Both the position numbers and the translations under genes were made by a program. The notes beneath the pieces are model-generated. The model worked only from the letters and a program-made list of their open reading frames with translations. It searched no databases and had not been told where the DNA came from. 64,000 bases of DNA from contig NC_135717.1 of the NCBI RefSeq assembly GCF_964656455.1, positions 149,347,793 through 149,411,792 on the forward strand. Direction: 5' to 3'. Below are positions 12,245 through 23,769 of this stretch, in pieces. The stretch's first letter is position 1; each line of letters begins with the position of its first letter. Origin of the DNA: Halichoerus grypus (Eukaryota; Chordata; Mammalia; Carnivora; Phocidae).

Positions 12245-12849
12245 CATCTTTGTTTCCATAGATTCTCTCAAATATATCTTCTACTTCAAACTTCTGGTTT
12301 CCTACCACTATACCCAAAAGTTTCCCCAATCCTAAAACTCTGTTTCTACTAAGCTTAGCTAACTTTCTAGTCTTCTGAAACATTTACTTCTCTTTTTAAT
12401 CCCTACTTAATAAATGGTATTATCACCACCCTAGTCGTAGAAGTCATCTCGAACACCTTTTGCTTTCTCAACATTCATAACTAATCTCTCAACAAATCTT
12501 GTTGATTCTACTTTCAAAGTATATCTTGAATTTCCAATCACCCTCTTCCACTACAATTGCTTTGATTCAGGATTTTATTAGTTTCTTGGGTTTTTTTTGT
12601 TTGTTCATTTGTTTTTGTTTTGCCAGAGTATTATCCCTTCTGCTTGAAATGCTCTTACCCATCTTGACTACCTGGGGGACACATTTTTTAAGACTCAGGC
12701 TAAACTCACCTTTTTTGTGTTCCTTAGCATCTTATTCATGCTTCTGTAGTATCCTTAGCCACAGTGTAGTATTACTCATTTATGTTAGGCCTGTCTTCAA
12801 TTTCCTTTTTTCACAGTATTCCGTTTATCCATTTGAATGTATATATTAA
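12245..12849 (+). repeat. L2 LINE 3' region
   Basis: From 12,640 the order attatcccttctgcttgaaa, tgctcttacccatcttgact, ttaagactcaggctaaactc and acctttttt follows the 3' end of L2. The upstream part (12,245-12,580) is pyrimidine-rich and compatible with more L2 but weaker. The 116-codon open frame at 12,499-12,849 lies in this repeat and is not a gene. Confidence 0.6.
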
Positions 12850-13225
12850 ACATGGGGCAGACAGTCTGCTAGATCCTGCTATGCAAAAGCAGACATGATC
12901 TTAGACCTTGTGGGGCATATAATATAGTGAGGGAGATAGACAATAAAATAAATAATTATAGTAATGTACAATGAACATAATGATAGGTGGACGACAGGCA
13001 GCCATGAAAATATACAATATAATTACATAGGGTTAGAAAAAGGTTTTCCTGAGGCAATAACATTTAATCTGAAACCTTAAAGATGACATAAAGTCAGCCA
13101 GATTTAGGGATGGGAAAGTGGGACTAGAGGGGAGAATATTCCATTGAGAGCAGATAGCATGTGCAAAGACCCAGGGGTCACAGAGAAAGGCCATTGAAGG
13201 AATTGAATAAAAAAATACTGTAAGG
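12850..13225 (+). repeat. Ancient mammalian interspersed repeat, copy 4
   Basis: The blocks gatcttagaccttgtggggc, agggagatagacaataaaat, ttttcctgaggcaataacat, agcagatagcatgtgcaaag and acccaggggtcacag match the family seen at 11,095 and 15,570 in the same order. Confidence 0.65.
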
Positions 13226-13572
13226 CCATCAGTAAACATTTATTAAATGAATATAGTCTGGGGACATGAGTCCATCTGTGATGCTGAGTTTTCTGAAGAA
13301 CACAGAAAGCTTTTTAGTTTAATTGTACAGAAAACTTTTATAATAGTTCGTGGACTTCCCTGAATTCTTAAACAGAAACCACCTAATTTCACTTTTATTT
13401 GACAATTCAAGATAATCCGTAATAATTTCAGTAATTGCATTGATGTAATAGTCATTGCTAGTTGCCTCTCTTCATATCCATTCCAACCTCTCTTCTCCCT
13501 GAGTTAACAAAACCTGATTTGAGTGGGGTGGCAAAGTGCTCTGCCCCAGGTGATGGATTGTGATTGTTCTAG

Positions 13573-13695
13573 AGTTGCTCTATCCAATATGGGAAGTAGC
13601 TACTGAACACTAGGGCTGCTACTGAGGCTGGTCCAAAGTGATGTGCCATGAGTGTCAAATATATACTGAGTTTCATTTACTATGAAATCTTGCTT
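13573..13695 (-). repeat. hAT-type DNA transposon relic
   Basis: The part ttgctctatccaatatggga, then agtagctactgaacacta and gtgtcaaatatatactgagt, matches the widespread 'tgtccaatagggtagc' class of short non-autonomous hAT elements. A related element in the other orientation is at 33,450-33,715. The right end is degraded. Confidence 0.6.
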
Positions 13696-13739
13696 TGTGA
13701 AATATCTCTATTAATCATTTCACAAAACCACTCTTTCCT

Positions 13740-13850
13740 TAGCATATACTATGGTAAACATCAATCTGGTCTACTTTCCTCATTTTACAGATTACAATGT
13801 TAAATCTTAGAGAAGTTCCCTGATTTGCTCAAAGTCTAAAACCTACTTAG
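13740..13850 (-). repeat. MIR fragment, antisense
   Basis: The blocks tcattttacagattacaatg and cttagagaagttccctgatt are the MIR antisense core. It is short and diverged. Confidence 0.5.
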
Positions 13851-13859
13851 GCACATGAT

Positions 13860-14560
13860 TGCGGGGTGTAGGCTGCTGTCCTCAAAGATAAGGGAGAAAC
13901 TCTAGAGACAAGTGTCTCCCAGAGATATCGGTAAGCAATTAGAAGATACACCAGCACATTCTAGGTAAAAAGAGGTATCAATCCTTCAGAAGGTTTTAAG
14001 CAGTTTAAAGAAGGGGTACACTGGGTGAATTTTCTGAGCTCCATTAGTTCAGGTTCTGAATCCATCGTTGTGTGCTTCCTTTGAGTTTGGGCTATGGCCA
14101 GTTGAAAGAGCCGATGAGAGCAGAAACATTTTTCTCGCCACATAATCTCCTACTCCTTTACCCTCCCAAATCCTACAGCTTTTCATCTAGGTGTCACAAG
14201 AGAAGCTTTTAAAAATAGAAGCACTGGACGAGGAATAAGGGTCTGGGACATGAAGGAGACCGTACCACTTTGTTCAACAGCCATTGGAAATCAGTTTGAA
14301 CTTTTCAGATCTAATTGTATGGAGAGACTTAACCCACAGTCTGATGAAAGATTCAACCAGTGTGAAACGTTAGAATACAGAATATCTATGAGTTAGGACA
14401 CATAGACCTTCTAGGACCCATTTTGTGGCTGGAACTTTAATTCAAAATAGAGAGAGTTCATTGAGTTGATCTAATTGTGCTTCCCCTTTCCTTGGAATAA
14501 TGGCCCTGGAGAGCAGGAGGGATAAATAAGGGTCTCCAGGGTTTAACTTAAAAGTCCACC
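13860..14560. other. Unique DNA, nothing recognised
   Basis: This sequence lies between old repeats and a young SINE and has no classifiable repeat. No exon with matching splice sites was seen. Confidence 0.5.
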
Positions 14561-14566
14561 TATGTT

Positions 14567-14778
14567 GGGGCACCTGGGTGGCTCAGTGGGTTAAGCATCT
14601 GCCTTCAGCTCAGGTCATGATCCTGGGGTCCGGAGATCGAGCCCTGGGCCGGGCTCCCTGCTCAGTGGGGAGACTGCTTCTCCCTCTCCCTCTGCAGATC
14701 TACTTCCCACCTCCCACTCCCCTCTCCCCACCCCCAGCTTGTGTTCTCTCTCTCTCTCTCAAATAAATACCTAAAATC

Positions 14779-14800
<22 letters not shown>
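14567..14800 (+). mobile_element. Can-SINE with 16-bp TSD
   Basis: It has the head ggggcacctgggtggctcag, the internal gtcatgatcctggggtccgg, a CT-rich stretch ending in (CT)n, and a tail aaataaatacctaaaatctt plus a long A-run. The TSD is aaagtccacctatgtt (14,551-14,566) versus aaagtccagctatgta (14,801-14,816), with two mismatches. The plus-strand frame MAQWVKHLPSAQV and the antisense frame here are SINE pseudo-ORFs. Confidence 0.97.
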
Positions 14801-14810
<10 letters not shown>

Positions 14811-15341
14811 TATGTAAGCTCCTGGACCTCCCAACCTTCCCACCTCTTCTGGCTCATGCCACCTCCCCAGTGGCTGTTTGAGCTTTGCTTCCATTGCAGT
14901 TCTCATTCCCAACTGGCTCTGGTCCTTCCACCTCTGCCCTCACCCCAGCTGCTCTCAGGGGTGGGGAGGGGTCCCTCACTACTGCTCATAGCTCTGTTCC
15001 AAACCCCAGTGTAGCCAGACTCTTAGTTTATGAGCAGTTCTGCCAAAGAATCTGGGGCACTTCCTAGAGACTGGGAGGAAGTACATTTGAATGACATAAT
15101 CCTATGTCTTTCTAAACAGTTTTCTTCCTCACTACTATTAACAGGTATCACAGGATGGATTTTAGACATTTTGACCTTTTCCTACCGTAGGTTAGCAATG
15201 GTTGTGTAACAATAGGAAGGTATTTAATATGACTGAACTGTACATTTAAAAATGGCTAAGATAGTGAATTGTGCGTTTTGTGGATTTATCACAGTAAAAT
15301 GTCAAAAACCCAACAAAAATAAAAAATGAAAACATAACTTT

Positions 15342-15532
15342 ATTTTTTAATTAAGAATTTATTTATTTATTGAGAGAGAGAGATAGTGAGAGATAGAGCA
15401 CAAGCGGGGTGAGAGGGAGAAGCAGGTTCCCCGCCGAGCGGGAAGCCCCACGTGGGGCTCGATTCCAGGACTCTGGGATCATGACCTAAGCCAAAGGCAG
15501 CCACTTAACTGACTGAGCCACTCAGGTGCCCC
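15342..15532 (-). mobile_element. Can-SINE with perfect 15-bp TSD
   Basis: On the plus strand it runs from atttatttatttattgagag through ctcgattccaggactctggg to gagccactcaggtgcccc, i.e. the reverse complement of a Can-SINE. The TSD gaaaacataacttta is perfect at 15,328-15,342 and 15,533-15,547. Confidence 0.97.
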
Positions 15533-15569
15533 GAAAACATAACTTTAAAAAATATGAGTAAACAAACAA

Positions 15570-16440
15570 ACAAAAAATCTTTGCCTCTATGGAGCTTATA
15601 ATCCAGCAGGGAGAGCTGCACAACATATAATTAAATTATTCATATGTTAGAAGGTGCTAAGCACTATAGACACAAAAAGTAGAACAGAGTAAGGGGGGTT
15701 AGGCAACATGAGGTGGGTTGCTATTTTAAGCAGGATCATCAGAGTAGGCTTTAGTAAGGAAGTGACTTGAGCAGAGATGTGGATGATGGAACCAGCCACG
15801 TGAATATCTGGGGAAAAAGCATTCCAGGGCAGTGGGGACAGCCAATGCAAATGTCCCAAGGTGGGAGCACGCGTGGAATGTTGAAGGGACCACGAGGAAG
15901 CAAGCCAGTGTATTTAGGACACTGCGGGTGGGTGGGGGTGGTGGGAGAGAGTGGTAGGAGTTGAGGCCACGGAAGTGAGGGGACATCTGATCATATACGT
16001 TCTTGAGACTATGTGAAAGACTTTGGTTTTTACTCTGAGGGAAATGCAAAGCACTTCAAGATTTTAAGGAGAGGAATGACATGATGTAACATATTTAAAA
16101 GGAGAACTCGATAGAGAACAGATGCAAGGGGGCAGGAGGAGATGCAAGGAGATCTATTAGGGAGCCATTGCTTTAGTGTCTGGGTGGGAGGGGATGGTGG
16201 CTTTGGCCAGAGTGGCTAGATCTTTAGATGTATTTTAAAGTGAGAGCCAACAGAATTTCCTGAAGGAGCAGAGGTGGAGCGGAGAAAAGAGTAGTCAAGA
16301 ATGATTCCAACGTGTTTGACCCGAGCACCTGGACAGATAGAACACCATTGTGGGAGAGGCTTTGAGTGAGCAGACTTTTTTTTTAGTCCTGTTGGGGAGA
16401 CCAGGAGTTCCGTTTTAGATACATTGAATTAGCTCTGTTA
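15570..16440 (+). repeat. Ancient mammalian interspersed repeat, copy 5 (longest)
   Basis: The order is ctatggagcttataatccag, agaaggtgctaagcactata, gacttgagcagagatgtgga, gcattccagggcagtgggga, aatgcaaatgtcccaaggtg, ctttggtttttactctgagg, ttttaaggagaggaatgaca and aatgattccaacgtgtttga. It is the best-preserved copy of the family also at 6115, 11,095, 11,455 and 12,850. Both-strand open frames up to 107 codons here belong to the repeat. Confidence 0.65.
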
Positions 16441-16644
16441 TCATTACAATTTATTTTTTAAAGTTGCACAAATGAGAGCCATGGAAAGCATGAGTCAGTG
16501 ATATAGCATCTGTCCCATAGTATTGGCTCAGAGTAGGTATGTCTTTTTGGATGTGGAAGGAAAAAGCGGATGCAGGATTGTAAGAGCTCCGTGACTGACT
16601 CATACTTCTCATGACCCTCATTCGTGCAACTTAAAAAACATTAA

Positions 16645-17010
16645 CCATAATGATAACAGAGCTAACATTTGGTGAGTTCTTACCACGCATTAGACACGTG
16701 ACATGTTCACTCATGCTTCTGTGTATATTTGGAGGAAATGTTACATTTCAGTTAGAGCCTCCTGAAAGCAAAGGTGTAGTTTTTTCTCCATTCCAAATTC
16801 ATGGAACCCTGTCTTCTATCCTTGGACCCCAAGGTAAGAACCCTGAAGTGCTTTATAGTTTACAAACACCCCTTCGTGTACATTACTTATCCTTACAACT
16901 ATCTTATAGGGTAGATCAGTGAGTTTATCCTTCTCATGCTCGGAATGGTTTGCCCAAGGTGAAAATACCAGCCTGAGACTCTAGGTTCTCTGACTCAAGG
17001 CCAACAATTT
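16645..17010 (-). repeat. MIR-type fragments, antisense
   Basis: 16,650-16,710 reads taacatttggtgagttctta then accacgcattagacacg. 16,840-17,010 reads gaagtgctttatagtttaca, acattacttatccttacaac, ggtttgcccaaggtgaaaat and aggttctctgactcaag. Both are antisense MIR-family patterns separated by unrelated sequence. Confidence 0.5.
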
Positions 17011-17034
17011 CCCGATACCCACCTGCTGTCCAAC

Positions 17035-17800
17035 GTTTTACTTAGAACATTTTTAAACCTTCAAAAATTTTAGAATAGTGTAAAGAACACTTGTATAACC
17101 TTCACCTAGTCTACCAATTGTTATTTTGCCACATTTGATTTATGTCTTGAACACACACGCGCATGTGCAGACACACACACACACACCACACAGATTTTGG
17201 TGACCTATTTTGAAAGTAAATTGCAGACATCCTGTCACCTCCAAATGTATTGAACCTGCATTTTTTAAATGATAAGGACATTTTCCTACGTAACAAATCT
17301 TTCACACCTAAGAAATAACATCATCTAATATAACATCCATATCTACATTTCTGTAACCGACCCCCAATATTTTTATAGCTCTTTTTTTTTTTCTATCTAG
17401 GAACTGATCTAGGGATCATGCCTAACATTTGAGTATTGTATCCTTCATCTCTTTGGACAGGACAGGTTTCCCACTTTTTGTTTCTCGTGCTGTTAACTTT
17501 TTTGGAAAGTCAGGTCACTTGTCATGCAGAGTGTCCCAAATTCTCTGTGTGTTTAATTGTTTCCTCACAACTGGTTTTATGTTAAAATATTTTGGGCAGG
17601 AACAGTACAGAGGTGAATGTCAGGTTGCTCCACTGTTGGAGATGCTTAGTTTGATTATTCGACTAAGATGGCGACTGCCAGATTTCTCCATAGTAAAGAT
17701 GAACTTTCTCCTTTTTAATTAATAAGTTATCTGTGGAGTGTCACTTTGAGACCGAGGCTTTATCCCCCATCACTGATACCTGCCTACATTAGTTATTCCA
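17035..17800. repeat. Ancient LINE-like repeat, copy A
   Basis: The order is tagtgtaaagaacacttgta, taaccttcacctagtctacc, aattgttattttgccacatt, attgcagacatcctgtcacc, gttgctccactgttggagat, ttctccatagtaaagatgaa and aattaataagttatctgtgg. The same series recurs at 39,425-40,345 and in part at 53,985-55,520. I recognise it as old placental LINE-derived sequence (L1M-like) but cannot fix the subfamily. Confidence 0.6.
17149..17193 (+). repeat. (AC)n microsatellite, interrupted
   Basis: AC dinucleotides are interrupted by gcgcatgtgcag. It lies inside the ancient LINE-like repeat. Confidence 0.9.
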
Positions 17801-18120
17801 CTGATGGCTACAGAACTCCATTTTCTCCCTAGGCTACCTATAGACCTGGGACCTTCTACTCCGGAAGCTTTATTTCCAGTACTCTGAGACCACTCCTTCT
17901 AGTATATTCCCCTGTGGACATGGGCCATGAAATGATGGAAGGAGCAGGAAGTGAGCCGTGGGATCACACAGCAGATCAGATAGCAGGGTGATCACCATGT
18001 TCCAGAAATGCCTCGCAAGGCATATTACTGTGAGGCAAAAGCGTTACTTTGGTGACAAAAAAGTTTCAGTTCTGTAATTCTTGAGTGGTTCCAGTTTGCG
18101 TTTTACATAATGTAGCCAAC

Positions 18121-18420
18121 TTTTTCTTCAAAATATTTTCTTTTTCTTTTTCTTTTTTGGAAGAAAAAAAGAGTTAAGACAACATATATTTGATAAAAAT
18201 TTATTTTTAATCTCTTTACTTTTATTCTCTATCCCCTTTCTTTTTCTTCCCCTTGTTTTCTATTCTCTTTTCTCTAGAAGCCTTCTTCTTTTTAAAAATC
18301 TGCTTAAAATTTCTCTCTGAATTTCTATTTTCTCAGTTTGCCTCTTCCAATTGTTCAGTCTCTACTTTTTCCTTCTAGTTGATCTACCCCTCCTACTCTT
18401 CTAGGTAGAGAGAGGGCTTC
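18121..18420 (+). repeat. Polypyrimidine-rich stretch
   Basis: The plus strand is very rich in T and C, especially at 18,121-18,160 (ctttttctttttcttttttg) and 18,215-18,415. No element was recognised, and no short open frame here has support. Confidence 0.7.
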
Positions 18421-21098
18421 ACAAATTAGAAGGCAATTTTAAATTATGACATATGATGTCAGAGGTTCAACTCTTCATGTAACAAAATACCTGATTTTAG
18501 AAGATCCTCATTTAAAAAAAATATTATAGTACATTCTCAAATAGCCACTGATGGACTTAGTTGTCTCAACAATATTCTGGTTACTTTAAAATACATTATT
18601 TTGTTAATCACACTCTTTTTCCTATAAAACTGAAAAATAGGAAGGTTTTTTTTCACGTTTTCTTGATAGTTTCTAACCACATTTTACACAGTGGTTTCAT
18701 GTAAGCAGTTGTTGATAATCAACTGACAAGTGTCGTTATGTACAGAAGTCACGCTTATGAGGTATGGAAATAAGTGAAACATTTGAGAAAATGTATATTT
18801 AACTTTCCAAACATCAAGTTCCTATGGCAAGAAACACAAATAGGTTTTTCTCTAATGTACTTACCTGTTCCACAAACAGCCCTTTGCTTGTTCAAACATT
18901 ATTTTAATGATCCACTTTGTAATTTAAATAGAGTAACGATTTTGATTTTTTTTTTGCCTCAGTGTACTTTATTATTTTTAAAAATCCCACAGCTTCCAGA
19001 AATTCTTTCCTGAATAATTTATAACTCAAAATAATAATAACACTACTATAGGATATGGCATAGTTTTAAGTTGATAAACATAATTTTATTGATTTGTATG
19101 ATCTTAAATTCAATTCTCTGAAACAAAGTTAGGGATGAGGCTGAGACTTCTGTGCAGGGATGGCGGGAGAAGGTCTTCTATATTGGCAGTTCCTGCATGT
19201 TCCTGCTTGTTGATCTCTTTCAGTAGTTCGGAGAGAAAGAGCTGAGGGAGATGTTTCCTCTGCCCTATAGGGACATCCTTGGCCCTGTATCTGCCATGTG
19301 GTTTTTCCAGACAAGGAATGTTACTTTCTTCCAAATGTTAACTCATTCCCTACATAAACCTTCTGCTGCTAGAAATTTGGGCAAATAGAATAAATTATAT
19401 TTCAGAAGAATAGATTATCTGAAGATCAGCTTTGAAGCCTGTTCAAGATTAACCAAGACTTTTCCAAATTACTTGACCCTGGAAATTATTCCTCTTACTG
19501 AATAAATCAAAACAACAAAAAACATGTGTTTTAAAAAAAATGGTGGCACTTGTATTCTGCAAATACACTTGGGAAATTAAAATTTAATGACTCTATATTG
19601 GAGGTTAAGTCCTAAACCAGATAGCTTTTGAAGGTTCCTTCAATTCTTATAACAATAAAACTCCAGTATAATGTGTTAACAAGATCTCATATTCAACCTG
19701 AAGTGTTAATAAAATATTATAGATTTTATAAATGTATAAAAAATGAATGTGTAAAATGAAAAAAAATAAATGTGTTGTTTACTAATGTAAGTGCAATTTT
19801 AAGGGGAATTAAAATGATGTTTTAGTTATATGACATTTTATTGTATTGTTTAAGATGACATTTTAAATTGGAAGAATATTTTATTATAACCTAAATATTT
19901 ATTGGGTTTATGACTCATGTTTTGATTATAATTTTTAAAAGCATTCTTTTGTAGTCTTTTGTAATCAAAAACCAACAAAAGGTCAAAACCTGCCATTGCA
20001 GATTTTCTGATGTCTAGATCTTACCTTTGAAACCTATGGTACCATTCAGATGAAACATTAACAAATATTATTGTGACTTTTTTTTATAATCAGATGCCAA
20101 AATGGTCTTACTATATAATCAAAATATATAAGGAACTGGTAAGGGCATAAATGCTCTAGATTCGTTGAAAATATAAAAAAAATTATTTCAATATTTCTTA
20201 GAAAAAATATGCTTTTTTTTTCATCAACTCTTGTTGCCTGGGTTAAACCAACCGAGGGACAGGAGTGAGATGACAATAAACATCATGAAACAGGAATCCT
20301 CTGGGTTTTTTTTTTTTCCTTTCTTCTTTGTAGAATTCCAATCCTCATACGTTTCTTCAAATAGTCTTGGGCATCCCTAGGAAATGTTTTCATCTGCCAC
20401 TGGGAACTAGTCCTCCTGAATACCATGTGGGGTATTCCATTTCCTCTCTCCTGGGCTCACTGGGATGATGACACCAAAAGTGGCAATTATGTCCCCCCTA
20501 TTCATAAAGTCACTGGTGTTGAAATCTTATCATCCTATTTTGGTTGCTCAGTGTTGCTGTTGTTCACTATGGATAGCTGATGGCTGGGTTGTCCTGCTGT
20601 TGCCAAAGCCACCAACAACCATAATGAGGATGATCAATACTCTCAGTGACCTGTAGAGATTTCAGTTAATAAAATGTCTCTTCTTTTTAGTTTTTTATCC
20701 TTCACCGTATTCAGGACTCTATGGGGCTGACGTGGAGGAAAAGTGTTAGTGAGCACTGCTATCTAATTGGTCTTTGATTTGCTCTGCTCTTGGGATGATT
20801 TCTTTTCCCGAAGACTTCTCACTTCTCAAATAAATAACCCTCTATAATTTCTGCCCTACAAGTTCTCTAGGTCTGTCCAGGTACACCTGAATCCTAGGAT
20901 GAAACTATTTTATATTCAAGCCTGGAGTTCTATTAAGATATATTGTCACATAAAATATAACAGTTCCAATCTGAGAACAAGAATTTGGATCCCCAGAACC
21001 TATATGGAATATCCAGGTAGACAGGTTTGAGGGTGACCGTAGACACAGCTGCACTCGGGACTCAAATGCCATCACAGCTCCATGATTTTCATTTCTTG
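18421..21098. other. Unique AT-rich DNA, no gene seen
   Basis: There are no Can-SINEs and few classifiable repeats. At 19,585-19,665, tggaggttaagtcctaaacc followed by ttttgaaggttccttcaatt resembles the end of an L3/CR1-like element. A minus-strand open frame at 19,110-19,334 was considered and rejected. T-runs lie near 20,310. Confidence 0.5.
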
Positions 21099-21113
21099 TG
21101 CAGGTTAGTCTTT

Positions 21114-21340
21114 GTGTTTTTTTTTTTTTGTTTGTTTTTTTAGAAAGAAAGAGATAGCATACACGCAAGACAGAGAGAGTGAGGTGGGGAGAGGCAGAGG
21201 GAGAGGGAGAGAAAATCTTAAGCAGGTTCCATGCCCAGTGGGGAGCCGACATGGGGCTCTATCTCACAGCCCTGAGATCATGACCTGAGCTGAAATCAAG
21301 AGTTGGCTGCTTAACCAACTGAGCCACCCAGGCGCCCCTT
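21114..21340 (-). mobile_element. Can-SINE
   Basis: It starts with a T-run and tttgtttgtttttttagaaa, passes through gagccgacatggggctctat, and ends ctgagccacccaggcgcccc. The TSD tgcaggttagtcttt (21,099-21,113) versus tgcatgttagtttta (21,341-21,355) has three mismatches, which suggests moderate age. Confidence 0.93.
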
Positions 21341-21521
21341 TGCATGTTAGTTTTATTATCTCTTGCTGCTGCTGAGATTTTTCTGTGTGGTGGAAAACAT
21401 GTTTGCTAATAGCTCTTGAGTTTCACATATGACCCCTTCGGCCATCTGGACTGTCTAAATTCTATTTCTAAAAATCTCCAGAAAGGACTCTTGCTGGCCC
21501 AGCTTGGGAGACATTGGGACC

Positions 21522-22183
21522 TGTTATGGGTTGAATTGTGTCCCCACAAAAGATGTTGAAATCCTTATCCCCAGTACCTGTGAATGTGACTATTAGAAAT
21601 AAGGTCTTTGCAGATAATCAAGTTAAGATGAGGCCATCAGGGCACCTGGGTGGCTCAGTTGGTTAGGCGACTGCCTTCGGCTCAGGTCATGATCCTGGAG
21701 TCCCGGGATCGAGTCCCACATCGGGCTCCCTGCTCAGCAGGGAGTCTGCTTCTCCCTCTGACCCTCCTCCCTCTCATGCTCTCTGTCTCTCATTCTCTCT
21801 CTCGCAAATAAATTAAAAAAAAAAAAAATTAAAAAAAAAAAAAAAAGATGAGGCCATCAGGATGAATCCTAATCCAATAGGACTAGTGTCCTTATATAAA
21901 GGGGAAATTTGAACACAGAGAAAAATGGGCACACAGGGAGAGCACCACAGGAACATGAAAGCAGAGATGGAGTGATGTATCTACAAGCCAAGGAATGCTA
22001 AAGATTGCCAGCAAACCACCTAAAGAGAGGCATACAGCAGATTCTCCCTCACACCCTCAGAAGGAACCAATCCTGCTGACACCTTTATCTTAAATCTTAG
22101 CCCCCAGAACTATGAGACAATACATTTTTGTTGCTTAAGCCATCCGTTTTATGATGTCACAGCAGCCCTAGCAAACTAATACA
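21522..22183 (+). mobile_element. MLT1-type (ERVL-MaLR) solo LTR, split by a SINE
   Basis: It starts tgttatgggttgaattgtgt, passes aatccttatccccagtacct, gtctttgcagataatcaagt, atccaataggactagtgtcc and tatgagacaatacatttttg, and ends ccctagcaaactaataca. These are the hallmarks of old MaLR LTRs. The non-SINE length is about 440 bp. No internal retroviral region was seen, so it is a solo LTR with no coding capacity. A Can-SINE sits at 21,642-21,844. Confidence 0.85.
21642..21844 (+). mobile_element. Young Can-SINE with perfect 17-bp TSD, inside an LTR
   Basis: It has the head (gg)gcacctgggtggctcag with ggttaggcgactgccttcgg, the tail cgcaaataaattaaa and A-runs. The TSD aagatgaggccatcagg is perfect (21,625-21,641 and 21,845-21,861) and lies in LTR sequence, so the SINE is younger than the LTR. 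It belongs to the same young subfamily as 24,689-24,910. Confidence 0.98.
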
Positions 22184-22189
22184 AAACCA

Positions 22190-22861
22190 CTGAACGGTGG
22201 CTTGGAGTGGGATTATGTAGCACCATGGGAACCATGTAGTGGGTGGAGGTTGATTCTCAGAAATTGGTACTGGGAAGACAATCTGACAGATTTGTACTGT
22301 AGATCCCCCAAAGCAATTTATTATGATTTGGAACTCAATTTGGATCAATAAACTTGAAATTTTTGGCTGTGAAAATTTCCCATTGAATGGATTATTTTAG
22401 CTAGGAATTGGGTAAGTAATTAGAAATAACCTAAAAAGTAATTAGCAGGCAGTTTTATCTAATGGTTATCTATACCTCAGCTTACTAGTCACCGTAATTG
22501 TCTGGAAGTAACATATCTGCTTTGTTTAGGGCAGGCAGATATCTGTAGCAAAATGGAATTTATGTGAGGGAAACAATAATGTTTAAGAGCCTGCCGATGA
22601 GGGATGATGATAAGCAAAATGGTGGATTCCTGTCTTAAAGTGGTAACTGCTCTGATTCTTTGGCAGTTGTTTATTTATGATCGATATCGGTACCCAAACT
22701 TGTAAATACGGCATGCATCTACCTTTCTCAACCTATTCTTTATAAGTACTAGTATTCACCAGGTTAGACTTGGTCAAAAAGTAATTTGCATCAGAGCAAG
22801 TAGATTATCTTTCTCTGCTTATGTTTTCTAATCTGGGAATATGATACCTAAGATTCTGGAT
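22190..22861. other. Unique DNA, nothing recognised
   Basis: No gene or classifiable repeat was seen. A minus-strand open frame of 63 codons at 22,157-22,348 overlaps the LTR end and has no support. Confidence 0.5.
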
Positions 22862-23083
22862 CAGGGATTGGGCAACTACAACCATCAGGCTAAATCCAGC
22901 CCACCAGCTGTTTATGGAAACACAGTTTTATGGGATCCCAGCACATTCATTCATTTACTTATTGTCTATGGCTGTTTTCATGCCACAGCAGCAGGGTTGA
23001 ACAGTTGTGACAGAGACTATATAACCCACAAAGCCTAAAATATTTACTACTTGGCTTTTTATAGGGCAAGTTCGCCAGATTGC
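22862..23083 (+). repeat. hAT-type DNA transposon relic (non-autonomous)
   Basis: The order is cagggattgggcaactacaa, ggctaaatccagcccaccag, ttattgtctatggctgtttt, aacagttgtgacagagacta, aacccacaaagcctaaaata and ggcaagttcgcc. It matches the placental element whose termini read cagnggtnggcaaact...agtttgccnacccctg. The terminal inverted repeats are still partly visible. Confidence 0.8.
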
Positions 23084-23121
23084 TAATCTAGATGGCTTGT
23101 GTGAGGGGGAAAAAATATATA

Positions 23122-23317
23122 TATTTTTAAAGATTTTATTTATTTATTTGACAGAGAGAGACACAGCGAGAGAGGGAGCACAAGCAGGGGGAGTGGGAGA
23201 GGGAGAAGCAGGCTTCCCGCAGAGCAGGGAGCCCGATGTGGGGCTCGATCCTAGGACCCTGAGATCATGACCTGAGCGGAAGGCAGACGCTTAATGACTG
23301 AGCCACCCAGGCGCCCC
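23122..23317 (-). mobile_element. Can-SINE, acacagcgagag subfamily
   Basis: On the plus strand it has the A-rich end complement aaagattttatttatttatt, then gacagagagagacacagcga, gagaagcaggcttcccgcag, and the end ccacccaggcgcccc. It is close to 38,733-38,926 and 61,891-62,111. Flanks gaaaaaatatata/gaaaatattt are a poor, low-complexity TSD. Confidence 0.95.
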
Positions 23318-23769
23318 GAAAATATTTTTTTTAAATTAAGTCTACCGGGGAGAGATTTCTTAGTTTTTTGTGTAAAATATAATTCCCACATTACTAATGA
23401 CCCGGACTCCACATTTCTGAACTGGAACACATGAAGTGCTTCATTGAACTCAGTGTTCCTTATTTACAGTTGCTTGCAATTAGTAGTTATTTTGCTTTTA
23501 TAATTACTTTTTTCTATTGCAAATAACTAGTTACAGAACCGAAGAATGGAATGGTTGTCCAAAAGCATCATGTATTTGGAATGTTTTTGACCTCATGTTT
23601 CTCGAAACCAGGAAGATGCCCGTGTTCACCATCAGGGTCTTCACTTCCTTAGAGCAAATCATCTAGGGCGCCTAGGAGCAAGCTCAGTATATTCTTGTTG
23701 CTTGCTTGATTGATTTGAAAGACAGAAATAATGAAAATGAGATTTCTGTTTGGAAAATGAATTAAAACA

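Noticed and set aside
15726..16049. 107-codon minus-strand frame and opposing 65-codon frame
   Set aside because: Both lie inside an ancient interspersed repeat and overlap each other on opposite strands.
19110..19334. Minus-strand 74-codon frame with an AATAAA about 20 bases past its stop, looking like a terminal exon
   Set aside because: The frame starts at a TTG just after an in-frame stop. The only plausible upstream acceptor (after tttctag near 19,370) leads into stops in all three frames before the ORF, and no family resemblance was found.
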